Assembly: GCA_029204225.1 (NCBI GenBank)
Contig: CM055093.1
Location: 3,398,974 to 3,462,973, forward strand
DNA length: 64,000 bases
Direction: 5' to 3'
DNA from: Diphasiastrum complanatum
Taxonomy: Eukaryota; Streptophyta; Lycopodiopsida; Lycopodiales; Lycopodiaceae
Shown here: one piece after another, positions 11,273 through 22,371 of the stretch
Layout: the number at the start of each line of letters is the position of its first letter
Position numbering within the stretch: the stretch's first letter is position 1
Notes under the pieces: generated by a model
What the model saw: only the letters and a program-made list of their open reading frames with translations
Database searches by the model: none
What the model was told of the DNA's origin: nothing
Made by a program: the position numbers and the translations under genes

Positions 11273-11284
11273 GCTCTGATACCA
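11273..11284 (-). other. Primer-binding site (initiator tRNA-Met)
   Basis: On the minus strand TGGTATCAGAGC, an exact match to the complement of plant initiator tRNA-Met, with no gap to the LTR at 11285. Confidence 0.95.
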
Positions 11285-11938
11285 TGTGAAAAATACAGAT
11301 CCTAAGTGGATCTAAACTCCAAGATCATTGGCTTGAATGCTTGCACTCCAAACTACATAAGCTAGGAATTGGCAACACATTCTATGCTACCTAGAATGCA
11401 AAGAACTTGATCAAAAAGCATTTATCACAAATGGAAACTTCCATAAACATCAAGTGCGGCCCAAAATAGCATTATACAGTCCATAATACATCAGCCTATC
11501 ACTTTTGGAAAGCACCTAAGATCATACACAATAGCTTGAAGACAATACACACAACAATGCTCTCAATGGAGGAAGAAACAATGACAATGATCTATTGATC
11601 TCAATGAAGCATACAAAAGGTTTCTCCAACCTGTTCTCCACGACTTCCCTACTATTTATGGATGAGGAAGATGACTCTCTCTCCTCTCTCTAGAAGGTAC
11701 TTGACCCTAGATATTCCCTATATAGGAAAAATAGCTAAAAATGGCTTATATGACCAAAATACATCAAAATGGTCTCATTTGAAGGGTATGAAGTTTGACA
11801 CTTCATCATACTGAAAAAATACAGTAAATAAAAATATTGTGGCCTGGTTCACACGTGTGAAACTCCAGAACCAAAACTATTTACAATTTTAGCCAATTTA
11901 GGCCTCAAACTAGCTAGGAAATGTTGACAATTTTCACA
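11285..11938 (-). mobile_element. 5' LTR of the complete Copia
   Basis: 654 bp, nearly identical to 5508-6162: one T fewer in the run near 11778 and one C/T difference near 11836. The palindromic TTCACACGTGTGAA lies at 11848-11861. Confidence 0.97.
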
Positions 11939-12138
11939 TTGGTATGTTGGAAGCGTTGGATGATGATGCTACCGAGGGAGTAGGATTAGGGGTAGCCGAA
12001 TATGATTCATCATCTGAACCCTCATCTTCTTCCCTGATGGCATCTTCCATTGCTTCTTGCAATGTACAATACTGCTCCCATCTTTTCAGTTCTTTTCTGA
12101 TACTCCGTGGTAATTGATAAAATTTCAGCAAGCTCACA
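11939..12138 (-). pseudogene. Gypsy gag fragment, upstream half
   Basis: A frame of 67 codons (FYQLPRSIRKELKRWEQYC, then an acidic EEDEGSDDES stretch and a Pro/Ser tail) continues the gag broken at 5507. The first five bases are the right copy of the TTGGT duplication. The right side ends at a Copia LTR near 12139. Confidence 0.5.
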
Positions 12139-12909
12139 CGTGTGGGAAATGATCCTCAAGTGTGAATGATTTTGTTAAGCTTTGTGTTTAGCACATAAAT
12201 TGATTCTAGATTGAATATCAAGATCTAGTACAAGATTTTATGGCCAAAGCACAATCTAGCATGCTAAGAATCAAAGAATGATCACTTTGAAAGACAAAAG
12301 AGAAGAAGTACAAGAATTTAATGCATTAGCATAAACCTCTACTCGAGTTAGAGAGAGAAAAGAAGAGCAAAATTCAAGCAAACAATAGTATAGATCCAAA
12401 TTGACATGGAATAGCTTCAAAGCTTGGTTCTTCATCAAAAGTTATGAGAGAGCCTACACATATTTATGGAGATTGGAGTAGCTCGAGGTAGAACCATCTC
12501 CTTCTTACTCTCTTCCACATCAAAAAGTGAAAACTAGAAAACTAGTGACATTTGTCACTTTACATGCATGCATTTCTACCTACTTTTACCAAGTGTCAAA
12601 TTCTAAACTAGAATTGTACAAATCATCATGCATGTGTCCAATTCACTTTGTGCATGCCTTGCATGTCACTATGGAACACTTACAACCATTTCATGTGATG
12701 TGCCACGAGTTTCTACAAGCCCATAATTGACATTTCTATGTCTATATTCTAAATGCATGTTGTATATGACCAACTAGTCTCAAGAAACCATGTAGCTCGA
12801 GTTTCTTCTAGGCCAAATTTAGCATTTACAATATGAAAGATCACATACACATAGAATTTTTTTTGCCAAAAGCCTAAAGTCAAGATAGATGATTTTTCAT
12901 TTTTCGACA
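12139..12909 (-). mobile_element. 3' LTR of a truncated Copia
   Basis: The right edge is clear: on the minus strand TGTCGAAAAATG follows a purine-rich AGGTGG after the pol stop. The left edge lies between 12134 and 12141; TGTGGGAAATGATCC at 12141 would give TG...CA ends, but a CACACGTGTG palindrome (12135-12144) spans this point. No target duplication can be tested because the other end is lost. Confidence 0.7.
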
Positions 12910-12925
12910 CCACCTAAAAATTAAT

Positions 12926-13655
12926 CTATGTTGACTTGAACATGGATCTTGGAATTATTCCAAGATCGGTTCTATGCTTGATGAAGGAATTTTTCCTCAA
13001 AGGTTTGGTGAGCAAATCTGCAATACAAGATGATGTGTCGATGTGCTCCAAGTATATTTCCTCTCCAATGAGCTTCTCTTTCACAAAGTGATGTGCAACT
13101 TCGATGTGTTTGCTCCTTGCATAAAATATTAGATTGTTGGCAAGGGCTTGTGCTGAGATATTGTCACACATGATCAATGGTAGATCATCTTCCTTGATAA
13201 TTTTTAGCTCCACAAGCAACCTCTTGATCCAAAGCACTTCTATTGTTGTAGTAGTAAGTGCCTTATAATCAGCTTCACAAAGAGTGATATGGTATCTTGC
13301 TTTTTGGAAAGCCAAGATATTATATTTTCTCCAAAGGTATATGACATATGCACTTGTAGATTTCCGATCTACTTTATCACTAGCAAAATCCGAGTCAAAA
13401 TAGCCATCAATAGAAAGATCTTCACTTTTGAATAACAAACCATAATCATAGGCTGAAGATATGTACCTAAGTACCCTTTTGGCCATTTTCCAATGATGAA
13501 TAGTAGGATTTTGCATAGCTTGGCTCAACTTATGAACACTAAAACTTACATCAGGCCTAGTTATGGTGAGCCAAATTAAGGAGCCTATAAGACTCCTAAA
13601 AAGAGTGATATCCACGAAGGATCTTTCATCACCTTTGATTGTCCAAGTTTCAAGA
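12926..13655 (-). pseudogene. Copia RT end and RNase H fragment
   Basis: About 245 codons are open without a stop: RSFVDITLFRSLIGSLIWLT, then RNase H with YFDSDFASD and KSTSAY, and ARSKHIEVAHHFV. The SSTEAEY motif is changed to TLCEADYKAL and the preceding KKQ-type segment is degenerate. Relative to the complete Copia, everything upstream of the RT thumb is missing; the break at about 13655 joins directly to Gypsy sequence. Confidence 0.9.
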
Positions 13656-14122
13656 GCTATCTCCCAGGGGATCTCCAAAAATCATTAAAAAAAGTGCTCT
13701 TTTAGAGTGTTTTTTGACAAGATCTTGAGATTTTCTGATTTTTAATTTTTGCAAAATTGGTAATCTACTTCATCCATGTTAGATCTAACTGTTGGTAGTT
13801 CTCTGGAAGTTCTGATAGATATTTGGTAGCATATCCATCAGTTTTGGGTGAAACTTGCCCTTAATTTGCCATAGTTACTGAGATCGAGGTCTCTGATCTG
13901 CAAATTGGGGGACTTATTGTCGTAATCTGATGATCTACTTCTCTCTTGATCTTATCTTGATCTAGATCCCTCTTGGATCTTGATGGATTTCCCCGATCTT
14001 GCCAGAGCTGGCTGAATCTTGATGGATCTAGCTTAATATGGCTTGATTTTCCTAGATCTAGTTGTGATGGCCTAGTAGAGTAGCTTTTCGTAACATGCCA
14101 CCACCATCTTGGATCTATCTCA

Positions 14123-14596
14123 CTACGGTGGCCAGTACTTGTGCAACCAGCTACCGTTCATGGGTGTATAGAACGGTGGCCCATCTAGCTTCTCTAGATT
14201 CACAGCTCTATGATTAAGAATTTCTTTGATCCGATAAGGACCTTCGCCTATGAATTTTAATTTTTCCTTGATCGCCTTGGTTTTATACATCAGGACCAAA
14301 TCTCCGGAACGAAGATCCTTCTTTTGTAACCTGCGATCATGCCATGCCTTGCGTCTTTTCTTTTCAGCTGCCAGTGCATGCATAGCTAGTAAGCGCGTCT
14401 CACAGAGCTTATGCAGAGCTTCGTGGCATAGTTGTAGAGATTTGGATTCATTAAGACGTTGCGTTGTGGCAATCCTTAATGATGGGACTAAAAACTCTAC
14501 TGGCATTACAGCATCCTGACCATATACCAATTGGAAAGGTGTTTGATCAGTGCTTCCCTTATATGTTGTCCTGAATGTCCATAGAGCAGCATGCAA
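14123..14596 (-). pseudogene. Gypsy integrase, C-terminal part
   Basis: The frame starts in the last part of the catalytic core (TPFQLVYGQDAVMPVE) and continues to the C-terminal domain with LVLMYKTKAIKEKLKF, the GEGPYRI GPY/F motif and a short tail HKYWPP. The plus-strand copy is at 20826-21318. The catalytic D and E are in the broken region 14597-14904. Confidence 0.9.
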
Positions 14597-15369
14597 CTTG
14601 TGTTCCCATTATGATCTGTTAGCTTCAACTATTTTCGTGAGCACACTACACAGGATCTTAATGGATGATTCTGGTTGCCCATTACCATGAGGATAATAAG
14701 GCATACTGGTTCCTCCAACAGGACCTTGATGGTCTCATTCATAAAATGACTGCCACGATCGCTGACTATCTCCATCAGGCATCCAAAGCGCACAATGATA
14801 TTTTCATAAAGAAACTTGGCAGTGGTCCTAGCATCAACTACTCTTACTGCCTTGGCTTCAACCCACTTGGTGAGATAGTTGGTGGCTACGATTATGTATC
14901 GAGCCTAGGTACTCCTTGTTGCAGGGTGAATTGGACCGATGTAATCCAATCCCCACTTTTCAAATGGTGCTTGGGCTAAGACCGGGTGTAGTAGGTCATA
15001 ATTCAATCTCGTTGGTCTCCTTGCCCTTTGGCACACATCGCACTTCCTTAGGTATTCCTCCGTATCCTTATGAATCGTTGGCCACCAACATCCTGATTGC
15101 GAGATCTTGTGAACTGTAATGAAGGATGCAAAATGGCCTCCACCCATGCCTTCATGTGAAAGCAAAATGATTTGGGTGGTCTCATGAGACAGAATACACC
15201 GTCGAAGAATCCCATCTGGTCCTCTTTGATACAATTGGCCAGCAATCAGCTGATAAGGTCTAGCTTTCAAGATCAACTTTCGCTTATCCGTCTTTGGTAG
15301 TGATTTGTCTGGTTGGCCCCGCATTAGATATCCTACAATGTCGACAGCCCATTCTGGTACTGTGTCCAC
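14597..15369 (-). pseudogene. Gypsy integrase, zinc-binding domain and core start
   Basis: The frame 15369-14905 holds the H2C2 zinc finger (HEGMGGGHFAS ... KCDVCQRARR) and the first core aspartate in WGLDYIGPIHP. Downstream (14904-14597) homology to the plus-strand copy continues (TKWVEAKAVRV-like; NGQPESS-like) but with frameshifts. Confidence 0.85.
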
Positions 15370-15558
15370 GTAAAAGAAGGCAACATCAGCTAGCTCATCG
15401 TCGGATTAGGTTGCAACCTCCTTTCCCTTGATTCACAATACATTATCTGCCATGTAGTGTTGTTTTCCCTTGTGGACTACTATCCGAAAATCAAATTCCA
15501 ACAACAGAAGTAGCCATCTGGTGATTCTCCCTGTGTTGCAAGTTTTGTTAACGAGATA

Positions 15559-16077
15559 TCAAGGGTTGATGGTCATATAAAAAGCAAAATGTGTGGCCAT
15601 CAGGTAGTGCCGGAATTTTTTAACCGCATAGATTATCACCAGTGCTTTTCGCTCTGTGGTTGAATAATTCATTTCTGTATCACTGAGCTGTCGGCTTGCA
15701 AATCGGATTGGAAAATCCTTTTTGTGTTCTCTTGGCTGGGTTAAGACTACTCCAACTACATACATTGATGTGTCCGTAATCACATGAAACTCAATGGACC
15801 AATTGGGTGGACGTAAGATTGGTGCTGAAACCAATGCATCTTTAAGCTTTTGGAAAGCCTTTAGGGCTTCCTTGTTCCAATGTGGATCTGTTGTGAATTT
15901 GTAAATTGGTTGAGCTAACTCCGCAAAATCTAAAATGAAGATCCTATAATAGTTAGCATGACCCATGAAGATGTAGACTTCGCGGATCGTCCCTAGTGGT
16001 GGTAGATCAACAATGATCCTGATCTTTGATAGGTCTGTGGTGATCCCGTGTCTAGATACTATATGGCCGAGAATCAA
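15559..16077 (-). pseudogene. Gypsy RT thumb and RNase H fragment
   Basis: Begins with LGHIVSRHGI and GHANYYRIFI (RT thumb), then the RNase H start with FHVITDTSMYVVGVVL, where the usual TDAS active-site aspartate context is TDTS, and SDTEMNYSTTERKALVIIYAV with the expected glutamate region. The end is broken near 15559; the 15370-15558 part holds the rest of RNase H with stops. Confidence 0.85.
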
Positions 16078-16089
16078 GCCATGTGCAAC

Positions 16090-16766
16090 TCAAAATTGAC
16101 ATTTTTCTGGATTCAAGGAGATCTGAAAATTGCGATATTTTTGTAGCACCTTTTCCAAATTGGATAAGAGTCTGGTCCATGCACGCATAGATCGTCCTAG
16201 AAAATTTCTAGAAATTTCTGCAAATACTCTTTGAATGCCGCCTAGATGACACGCTGGAAAGTGCTTGGGACATTGCAAAGTCCGAATGGCATCACCTTAT
16301 AGGCATAGGTTCCCCATTCCATGGCGAATGTTGTCTTATGTTGGTCTTGGAGTGCTATCTTCACCTGGTTGTAACCGTTGAAGCCGTCTAAAAAACTATA
16401 GGCTTTGGCGCCAGCTACTCTGTCGAGGACACTTTTCGTAAAGGGTGAAAAAAAATGATCTTTTTTGGTGACTGCATTTAGCGCCTTCAAATTCACACAG
16501 ATTCGCATTTTGCCATTCTTTTTGGGTACTATAACTATCGGCGATACCCATTCCGTGTGCTTGATTTCATAAATAAAATCTGCATCCAACAACTTTTGCA
16601 ACTCCTGTTTGATCAGCTCTGTGTAGTTCGGGTTGCAGCGGTAGTAATGACTCACCTTGGGGACTGCTCCATCCAGCAAGGGTATGGTGTGTTGGACTAT
16701 TGTTGGTGGAATGCCCTTTAGATCACTGTATCTCCAGGCAAAACAATCCTTATACTCCACCAACAA
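16090..16766 (-). pseudogene. Gypsy reverse transcriptase palm and fingers
   Basis: The frame 16766-16242 gives the fingers and palm: VSPIVIVPKKNGKMRICVNL, SFLDGFNGYNQVKIA, AYKVMPFGLCNVPSTFQRVI. The F-x-DD segment follows in a different frame (16278-16090) and is degraded. A stop codon precedes VEYKD, as in the plus-strand copy. Confidence 0.88.
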
Positions 16767-16898
16767 TTATCGTAGTCTCTTGAATTGTGTGGGCGTTAAC
16801 TGTTCTTCTTCACCTGGCTCGGCAAGGTTCATTGGCTGTGTTCGCGCAGGTCCCTCAAAGACTTGTTTCGTTGGTGCCTGATTTTGATCAGGTTCTCG

Positions 16899-17680
16899 CT
16901 AGGCTTGCGGCATCATAATTACCACGTCATCCAAGATATAATTCTTGAAGGTTTCAGACATCTTGTGAACTAGTGCTCGTCGAGATTCGTCCTTCAGCAT
17001 ATTGATCTTAGTCCGACTGGTTATCTTTTGGTTCTCTATCATCTGAGTAGAGGATGACGTTGTATCTGAGTCCATCTTGATTGACTTCAAGGAATCCAAC
17101 ACCTTCTTTTTGTTCTTTTTTGTCATTTTGGTGGATTCGTCCTTGTTGTCTTTCATCAAAACTGGTGTGACATTCGCCTCGTGGTTGTGAATATCAACAT
17201 CCACTGTAGTTATAGCCTCTTTGGGTAGATCACTCCATCGGATCACCTGGTTGTATTGTTGTTTCAACTGATTCTTCTTGTTTGCAGGTGCCCTTGGTGG
17301 ATCGATCCTTGAGACTTTTGCCATAGCAAAGTTTTGCGGTGGTTGAGCTGGTACTTTTTTTATTCCGTAACGATCTGCGTCCATGTGTTGTAGGACCTAT
17401 TCATCAGTCAGTTCAGTCTCTTTATTATAAGTTAGAGCATGTTGCCAAGGAACTAAATCATCGTCCACTAGGTTCTCAATAGGTTTCCTACGTTTATCAT
17501 ATTCACCCCAAATGTGATTGGTGTATCCATAGTGTAACACTTGAGTGAAGATCTGCTGGGTTCAGGATCTGATGCATATTGACATGCCCAGCAATCAATA
17601 GTTGCTAATGCATCCATCCATCGCACGACATTCATCTCTGAATCATAGTGACCACCCTTGGCTGGCCTTGGGACGATCAA
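16899..17680 (-). pseudogene. Gypsy gag-pol linker region
   Basis: Frames 17680-17468 and 17384-16899, separated by a stop and a small gap, match the linker of the other copies (DALATIDCWACQYAS, YGIKKVPAQPPQ, RAPANKKNQLKQ, KINMLKDESRRALVH). No catalytic motif. This segment starts the homology with the plus-strand copy, whose first preserved codons are MAKVSRID (here near 17322). Confidence 0.7.
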
Positions 17681-18084
17681 TCATGTGATATATCGTGGAT
17701 GATCCATCATCAGCTTTGGGTGCAATAGGTTTCACCGCCCACATGGTTGGATCAACCTTTATAGCATGTTCTTTGTTCTCAAAGGTGAGTTTTATCGTAC
17801 CCCAGTTGTGTACTACTTGCGCAGTCCTCAACCATGGTCTTCCCAGTAAAACACAATTTTCAGTTGGAGATTCAAGTATATCCATGACTACAAAAGTGAT
17901 CACAAACTGCATGCCTACTATTTTTACAAGGGATATCGGCAACCGAACCCTTTGGTTTTACACAGGATTGATCCGCTAGCTTGATGGCGAATCTTGCTGG
18001 CTTCAACCCTTGTAAATCCCACTTTTCATATAGAGTAGTGGAGATCAAATTGACACCTGATATCCCATCTGCTATCCACCACAA
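17643..18084 (-). pseudogene. Gypsy aspartic protease fragment
   Basis: Frame 18084-17872 has DGISGVNLIS, a degraded form of the D-S/T-G active site region, and YEKWDLQGLKPARFAIKLAD. Frame 17942-17643 has the C-terminal signature ENCVLLGRPWL and HNWGTIKLTF typical of retropepsins. A frameshift divides them. The sequence before the active site is absent because the copy breaks at 18086. Confidence 0.7.
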
Positions 18085-18093
18085 AGGTCTGCT

Positions 18094-18674
18094 ATGGCGA
18101 AAGTATCAAGGATCGATCCATCCAAGGCACCTGCGAATAAGAAGAATCAGTTGAAGCAATGCTACAACCAGGTGATCCAATGGAGTGACCTACCCGAAGA
18201 GGCAATAGCTATAGTAGATGTTGATATTCGCAACCATGAGGCGAATGTCACAGTAGTAACAAAGAAAGACAACAAGGATGAACCCACCAAAATGACAAAA
18301 AGGGCAAAAAGAAGGTGTTGGATTCCTTGAAGTCAATCAAATTGGACTCAAATACAGCGTCATCTTCTACACAGGTGACAGAAAATAAAAAAATGACCAG
18401 TCGGGCCAAGATCGATATGCTGAAAGAGGAATCTCGATGAGCTCCAATTCACGAGATGCCTGATACTTTCAAGAATTATACATCGGACGACATGGTAATC
18501 ATGATGCCGCAAGCCCAACGAGAACCTGATCAAAGTCAGGCACTAGCAGAACAAGTCTTCGAGGGACCTACGCAAACACAACCGATCAATCTTGTGGAAC
18601 CAGGAGAAGAAGAAAGGATAGTGCATGTGGGAGAGCAGTTAACACCCACGCAGTTCAAGAGACTACGATTCTAG
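18094..18674 (+). pseudogene. Gypsy linker region (copy 3)
   Basis: Frames 18094-18330 and 18456-18674 with KAPANKKNQLKQCYNQVIQWSD and ALAEQVFEGPTQTQPINLVE match copy 2 and the 3490-12138 fragment. A stop after LRRLRF separates it from RT. Confidence 0.7.
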
Positions 18675-20019
18675 TTGGTGGAATATAAAGACTGTTTTGC
18701 CTGGAGCTATATTGATCTAAAGGGCATTCCGCCAACAGTAGTCCAACACACCATACCTTTGGTGGACGGAGCAGTCCCCAAGGTAAGCCGTTACTACCGT
18801 TGCAACCCAAATTATATAGAACTGATCAAGCAAGAGCTGCAAAAACTTATGGATGCATATTTCATTTATGAAATCGAGCACACGGAATGGGTATCGCCGA
18901 TAGTTATAGTACCCAAGAAGAATGGCAAAATGCGTATCTGTGTGAATCTGAAGGCGCTTAATGCAGTCACCAAAAAGGACCATTTACGGAAAGTATCCTC
19001 GATAGAGTAGCTGGCGACGAAGCCTACAGTTTTTTGGAAGGCTTCAGCGGCTACAACCAGGTGAAAATAGCCCCCAGGACCAGCACAAGACAGCATTCGC
19101 CACAGAATGGGGAACTTATGCCTATAAAGTGATGCCATTCGGAGTTTGCAATGCCCCAAGCACTTTCCAGCGAGTCATGCAGGCGGCATTCAAGGATTAT
19201 TTGCAAAAATTTCTGCAAATTTTCTTGGACGATCTGTGCATGCATGGGCCAGATTCAGAACACTTATCCAATTTGGAGAAGGTGTTACAAAAATGCCGCG
19301 AATACTAGATCTCTCTGAATCCAGAAAAATGTCAATTCTGGGTGACACATGGCTTGATACTCGGCCATATAGTGTCAAGACACGGGATCGCCATAGATCT
19401 ATCAAAGATCAGGATCATTGTTGATCTACCACCACCGGGGACGATCCACGAGGTCTAGATTTTCATGGGTCATGCTAACTATTATAGGATCTTCATTCTT
19501 GATTTTGCAAAGTTAGCCAGACCAATTTACAAGCTCACAACGGATCCACATTGGAATGAGGAAGCTCTAAAGGCTTTCCAGAAGATTAAGGATGCATTGG
19601 TCTCAGCACCAATCTTACGACCACCCAATTGGTCCATTGAGTTCCACGTGCATACGGATGCATCAAAGTATGCAGTTGGAGCAGTCTTAACCCAGCCAGG
19701 TGAACATAAAAAGGATTTTCCAATCCGATTTGCAAGCCGACAGCTCAGTGATACCGAAATGTTTTATTCAACCACAGAGCAGGAAGCACTGGCAATGGTC
19801 TATGCGGTTAAGAATTTTTGACACTATTTGATGGCCACACATTTTGCTTTTTATACGGACCAAACTTGCAACATCGGGAGAATCACCAGATGGCTCCTTT
19901 TGTTGTTGGAATTTAATTTTCAGATAGTAGTTCGCAAGAAAAGCAGCACTACATGGCAGATCATGTGTCATGAATCAAGGGAAAGGAGTTTGCAACCCAA
20001 CCCGATGATGAGCTGGTAG
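18675..20019 (+). pseudogene. Gypsy RT and RNase H (copy 3)
   Basis: RT fingers and palm are open at 18675-19010 (VSPIVIVPKKNGKMRICVNL). The rest is frameshifted but readable: GFSGYNQVKIA, then the catalytic FLDD segment near 19226 (IFLDDLCMHG, where most Gypsy RTs have Y/F-x-DD). The thumb and RNase H are open at 19465-19821 with HVHTDASKYAVGAVL and STTEQEALAMVYAV, so the RNase H active site is better preserved here than in copy 2. A stop follows VKNF. Confidence 0.9.
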
Positions 20020-20129
20020 ATGTTGCCTTATTTTATGTGGATACAGTACCAGAATGGGCTGCCGACATTGTTGAATATCTAATGCGGGGTCAACCAGACA
20101 AATCACTACCAAAGGCGGAATAGCAAAAG

Positions 20130-21318
20130 TTGATCTTGAAGGCTAGACCTTATCAGTTGATTGCCGACCAGTTGTACCGAAGAGGTCCAGACGGAATTCT
20201 TCGGAGGTGTATTCTTCCTCATGAGACCACCCAAATCATTTTGCTTTCACATGAAGGCATGGGTGGAGGTCATTTTGCATCTGACATTACAGTTTGCAAG
20301 ATCCTGCAATCAGGATGTTGGTGGCCAACGATTCATAAAGACACGGAGGAATACTTGAAAAAGTGCGATGTGTGCCAAAGGGCAAGGAGACCAACGAGAT
20401 TGAACTATGATCTATTACACCCAGTCTTAGCCCAAGCACCATTCGAAAAATGGGGATTGAATTATATTGGTCCAATTCACCCTGCAGCAAGGAGTTCCCA
20501 GGCTCGATACATAATCGTAGCCACAGACTACCTCACCAAATGGGTCAAAGCCAAGGCAGTAAGAGTAGCTGATGCTAGGACCACTGCCAAGTTCCTTTAC
20601 TCATTGTGCGCTTCGGGTGCCCGGTGGAACTAGTCAGTGATCGTGGAAGCCATTTCATCAACGAGACCATCAAGGTCCTGTTGGAGGAATTATTTGTGAT
20701 CCACAGAACTAGTACACCTTATTATCCTCGTGGTAATGGGCAAGCAGAATCATCCAATAAGATCCTGTGTATCGTGCTCACGAAAACAGTTGAAGCTAGC
20801 AGATCAGATTGGAAACAAAAGTTGCATGCTGCACTATGGGCATTCAGGACAGCATATAAAGGGAGCATTGATCAAACACCCTTCAAGTTGGTATATGGTC
20901 AGGATGTTGTGATGCTAGTAGAGTTTTTAGTTCCTTCATTAAGGATTGCCACCACGCAACGTCTTAATGAGTCCACATCTCTACAGCTATGCCACGAAGC
21001 TCTGCATAAACTCTGTGAAACACGCTTACTAGTTGTGCATGCACTGGCAGCTGAAAAGGAAAGCTCAAAGCTTGGCATGATCGCAAATTACAAAAGAAGG
21101 ATCTTCGTTTAGAAAATCTGGTCCTGATGTATAAAACCAAGGCGATCAAGGGGAAGTTAAAATTCACGGGCGAAGGTCCTTATAGGATCAAGGAAATTCT
21201 TAATCATGGGGCCGTGAACTTAAAACAACTTGATGGGACGCCCTTCGACGCACCCATCAACGGTAGCCGGTTGCATAAGTACTGGCCAGATTGGAGGTGG
21301 CATGTTACAAAAAGTTAA
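20130..21318 (+). pseudogene. Gypsy integrase (copy 3)
   Basis: Frame 20130-20633 has the H2C2 finger (HEGMGGGHFAS ... CDVCQRARR), the first core Asp in LNYIGPIHP changed to Asn, and ATDYLTKWVKAKAV. A frameshift at about 20610 leads to 20606-21112 with LVSDRGSHF (second Asp) and YYPRGNGQAESSN (Glu). Another shift leads to 21127-21318 with GEGPYRI and HKYWPDW. The D-to-N change and the shifts make it inactive. Confidence 0.9.
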
Positions 21319-21640
21319 TTTGCTCAGCCATCACCACTAGATCTAAGGAAATCAAGCAAATCAAGCTAAATCCATCAAGATTCAACCAGATCTGGCAAGA
21401 TCGAGAAAATAGATCAGAATCCAAGAAGGATCCAGATCCTGATAAGGTCAAAAAGGAAGCAGATCATCAGATTGACTGAGGGATCTACTACCAAGAATCC
21501 ATCAGAACCTCCATAGAACTACCAACAATCAGATCAAGCCTGGATGAAGTTGATTACTAGTTTACAAAAGGTAAAAATCAGAAAATCTCAAGATCTCGTC
21601 AAAAAACACTCTGAAGGAGCACTTTTTTCATGATTTTTTG

Positions 21641-22370
21641 AGATCCCCTAGGAGATAGCTCTTGAAAATTGGACAGTCACCAGATCTAACCTAGATGCAT
21701 CCATGAAAATCTCTCCGAGAGTTCTTGATGGAGGAATCATTATTTTTTAGTGTATGCGAGAGTTCTCAGAAGCAGAATTTTTAGAACCCTCGCAGAGCAT
21801 CAAGATCAACTTACCAACTCTCGCAAGGTGCCTAAATGGAATCAGAACAGTGAAATTAGCCTGCCTACATGGTCTGATCTTGAAAATACAATCACAGAAA
21901 CAAGTTGTGCGAGAGATCACTTCTTGCGAGAGTTGAACCCTCGCAGACAACCTGAACCCTCGCAGAAGCTCCGCATGGCAGTCAAATCACCTTCTGAAGT
22001 CTCGTAGGCTTCCCTGAGGTCTTAGAATTTTGTGAAGAAGGTGCCTACCAAAATTTGGGTGGAATTGAGCAAGGGAAAGTGAATTTTACCTAATACGCAC
22101 TCTAAATTCCGCTATATAAGGCTGAATTCGAGTCATTTGTCACCTTTACTAGCGAAGCTCTGCCGAAATTTCCACTAAAAATACCAAGTTTTCTATTTTC
22201 AACCAAACTTCCTACCAACTGTCATCTGCTCATATTAAACACCGATCTGTGCTCTGAACTACAATCATTGTCATCCAACAATCATTATTCTCAGTTTTGT
22301 ACTGTTTCCACATCTTTTTCTATTTTCCACCATTTTTTCCACTTTTTTGACCACTAATCATCATTGCTAA
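21641..22370 (+). mobile_element. Gypsy 3' sequence / LTR-like promoter region
   Basis: After the integrase, sequence shared with 13656-13740 of the inverted copy (AAAACACTCTGAAGGAGC, GAGATCCCC) is followed by a segment with many TGCGAG/CTCGCA motifs (21750-21970) and a clear TATA box GCTATATAAGG (22121-22131). A leader of about 240 bp then runs to an ATG at 22372. This has the layout of an LTR U3-R-U5, but its exact ends could not be found. Confidence 0.45.
22121..22131 (+). promoter_or_regulatory. TATA box upstream of the unknown ORF block
   Basis: CTATATAAGG in an AT-poor context, about 240 bp before the first ATG of the ORF block. It is a plausible start of transcription for that block. 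Confidence 0.45.
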
Positions 22371-22371
22371 C

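Larger units (their letters stand above)
5508..11938 (-). mobile_element. Complete, very young Copia retrotransposon
   Basis: All parts are present on the minus strand: 5' LTR (11938-11285), primer site (11284-11273), a 1.16-kb leader, one uninterrupted gag-pol frame (10111-6158), a purine tract (6172-6163) and 3' LTR (6162-5508). The LTRs, 655 and 654 bp, differ by one single-base indel and one C/T change. TTGGT flanks both ends. All catalytic motifs are intact, so the element may be competent to move. It sits in the gag of an older Gypsy fragment. Confidence 0.97.
3490..12138 (-). mobile_element. Gypsy fragment (minus), split by a Copia insertion
   Basis: Read leftward it gives gag (12138-11939, then 5507-about 4960), the gag-pol linker (4955-4087) and RT (4115-3490). 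The Copia at 5508-11938 separates the gag halves, with TTGGT on both sides. Compared with the copy at 13656-18086, the protease domain is missing, deleted near 4957. RNase H and integrase are also missing beyond 3490. In the RT this copy lacks the stop codon seen just before the VEYKD block in the other two copies, so its source was closer to an active element there. Confidence 0.75.
13656..18086 (-). mobile_element. Gypsy copy 2 (minus), truncated at both ends
   Basis: On the minus strand: protease (18084-17643), linker (17680-16899), RT (16766-16090), RT thumb and RNase H (16077-15559), integrase (15369-14123), and 3' non-coding sequence to 13656. Gag and the 5' LTR are absent; the 3' side ends where a Copia fragment begins. 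At 18086 it meets copy 3 of opposite orientation. Frames are broken at many places, so it is dead. The integrase carries a GPY/F motif and no chromodomain is seen, consistent with the Athila/Tat side of Gypsy. Confidence 0.9.
18090..21640 (+). mobile_element. Gypsy copy 3 (plus), head to head with copy 2
   Basis: Begins inside the linker at MAKVSRID and runs through RT, RNase H and integrase to the 3' non-coding sequence. It is a close relative of copy 2, about 90% similar in the RT protein segment, in inverse orientation. Together they form an inverted repeat with arms of about 3.5 kb and a loop of about 770 bp (17322-18090). Several frameshifts and stops make it non-coding as a whole. Confidence 0.9.
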
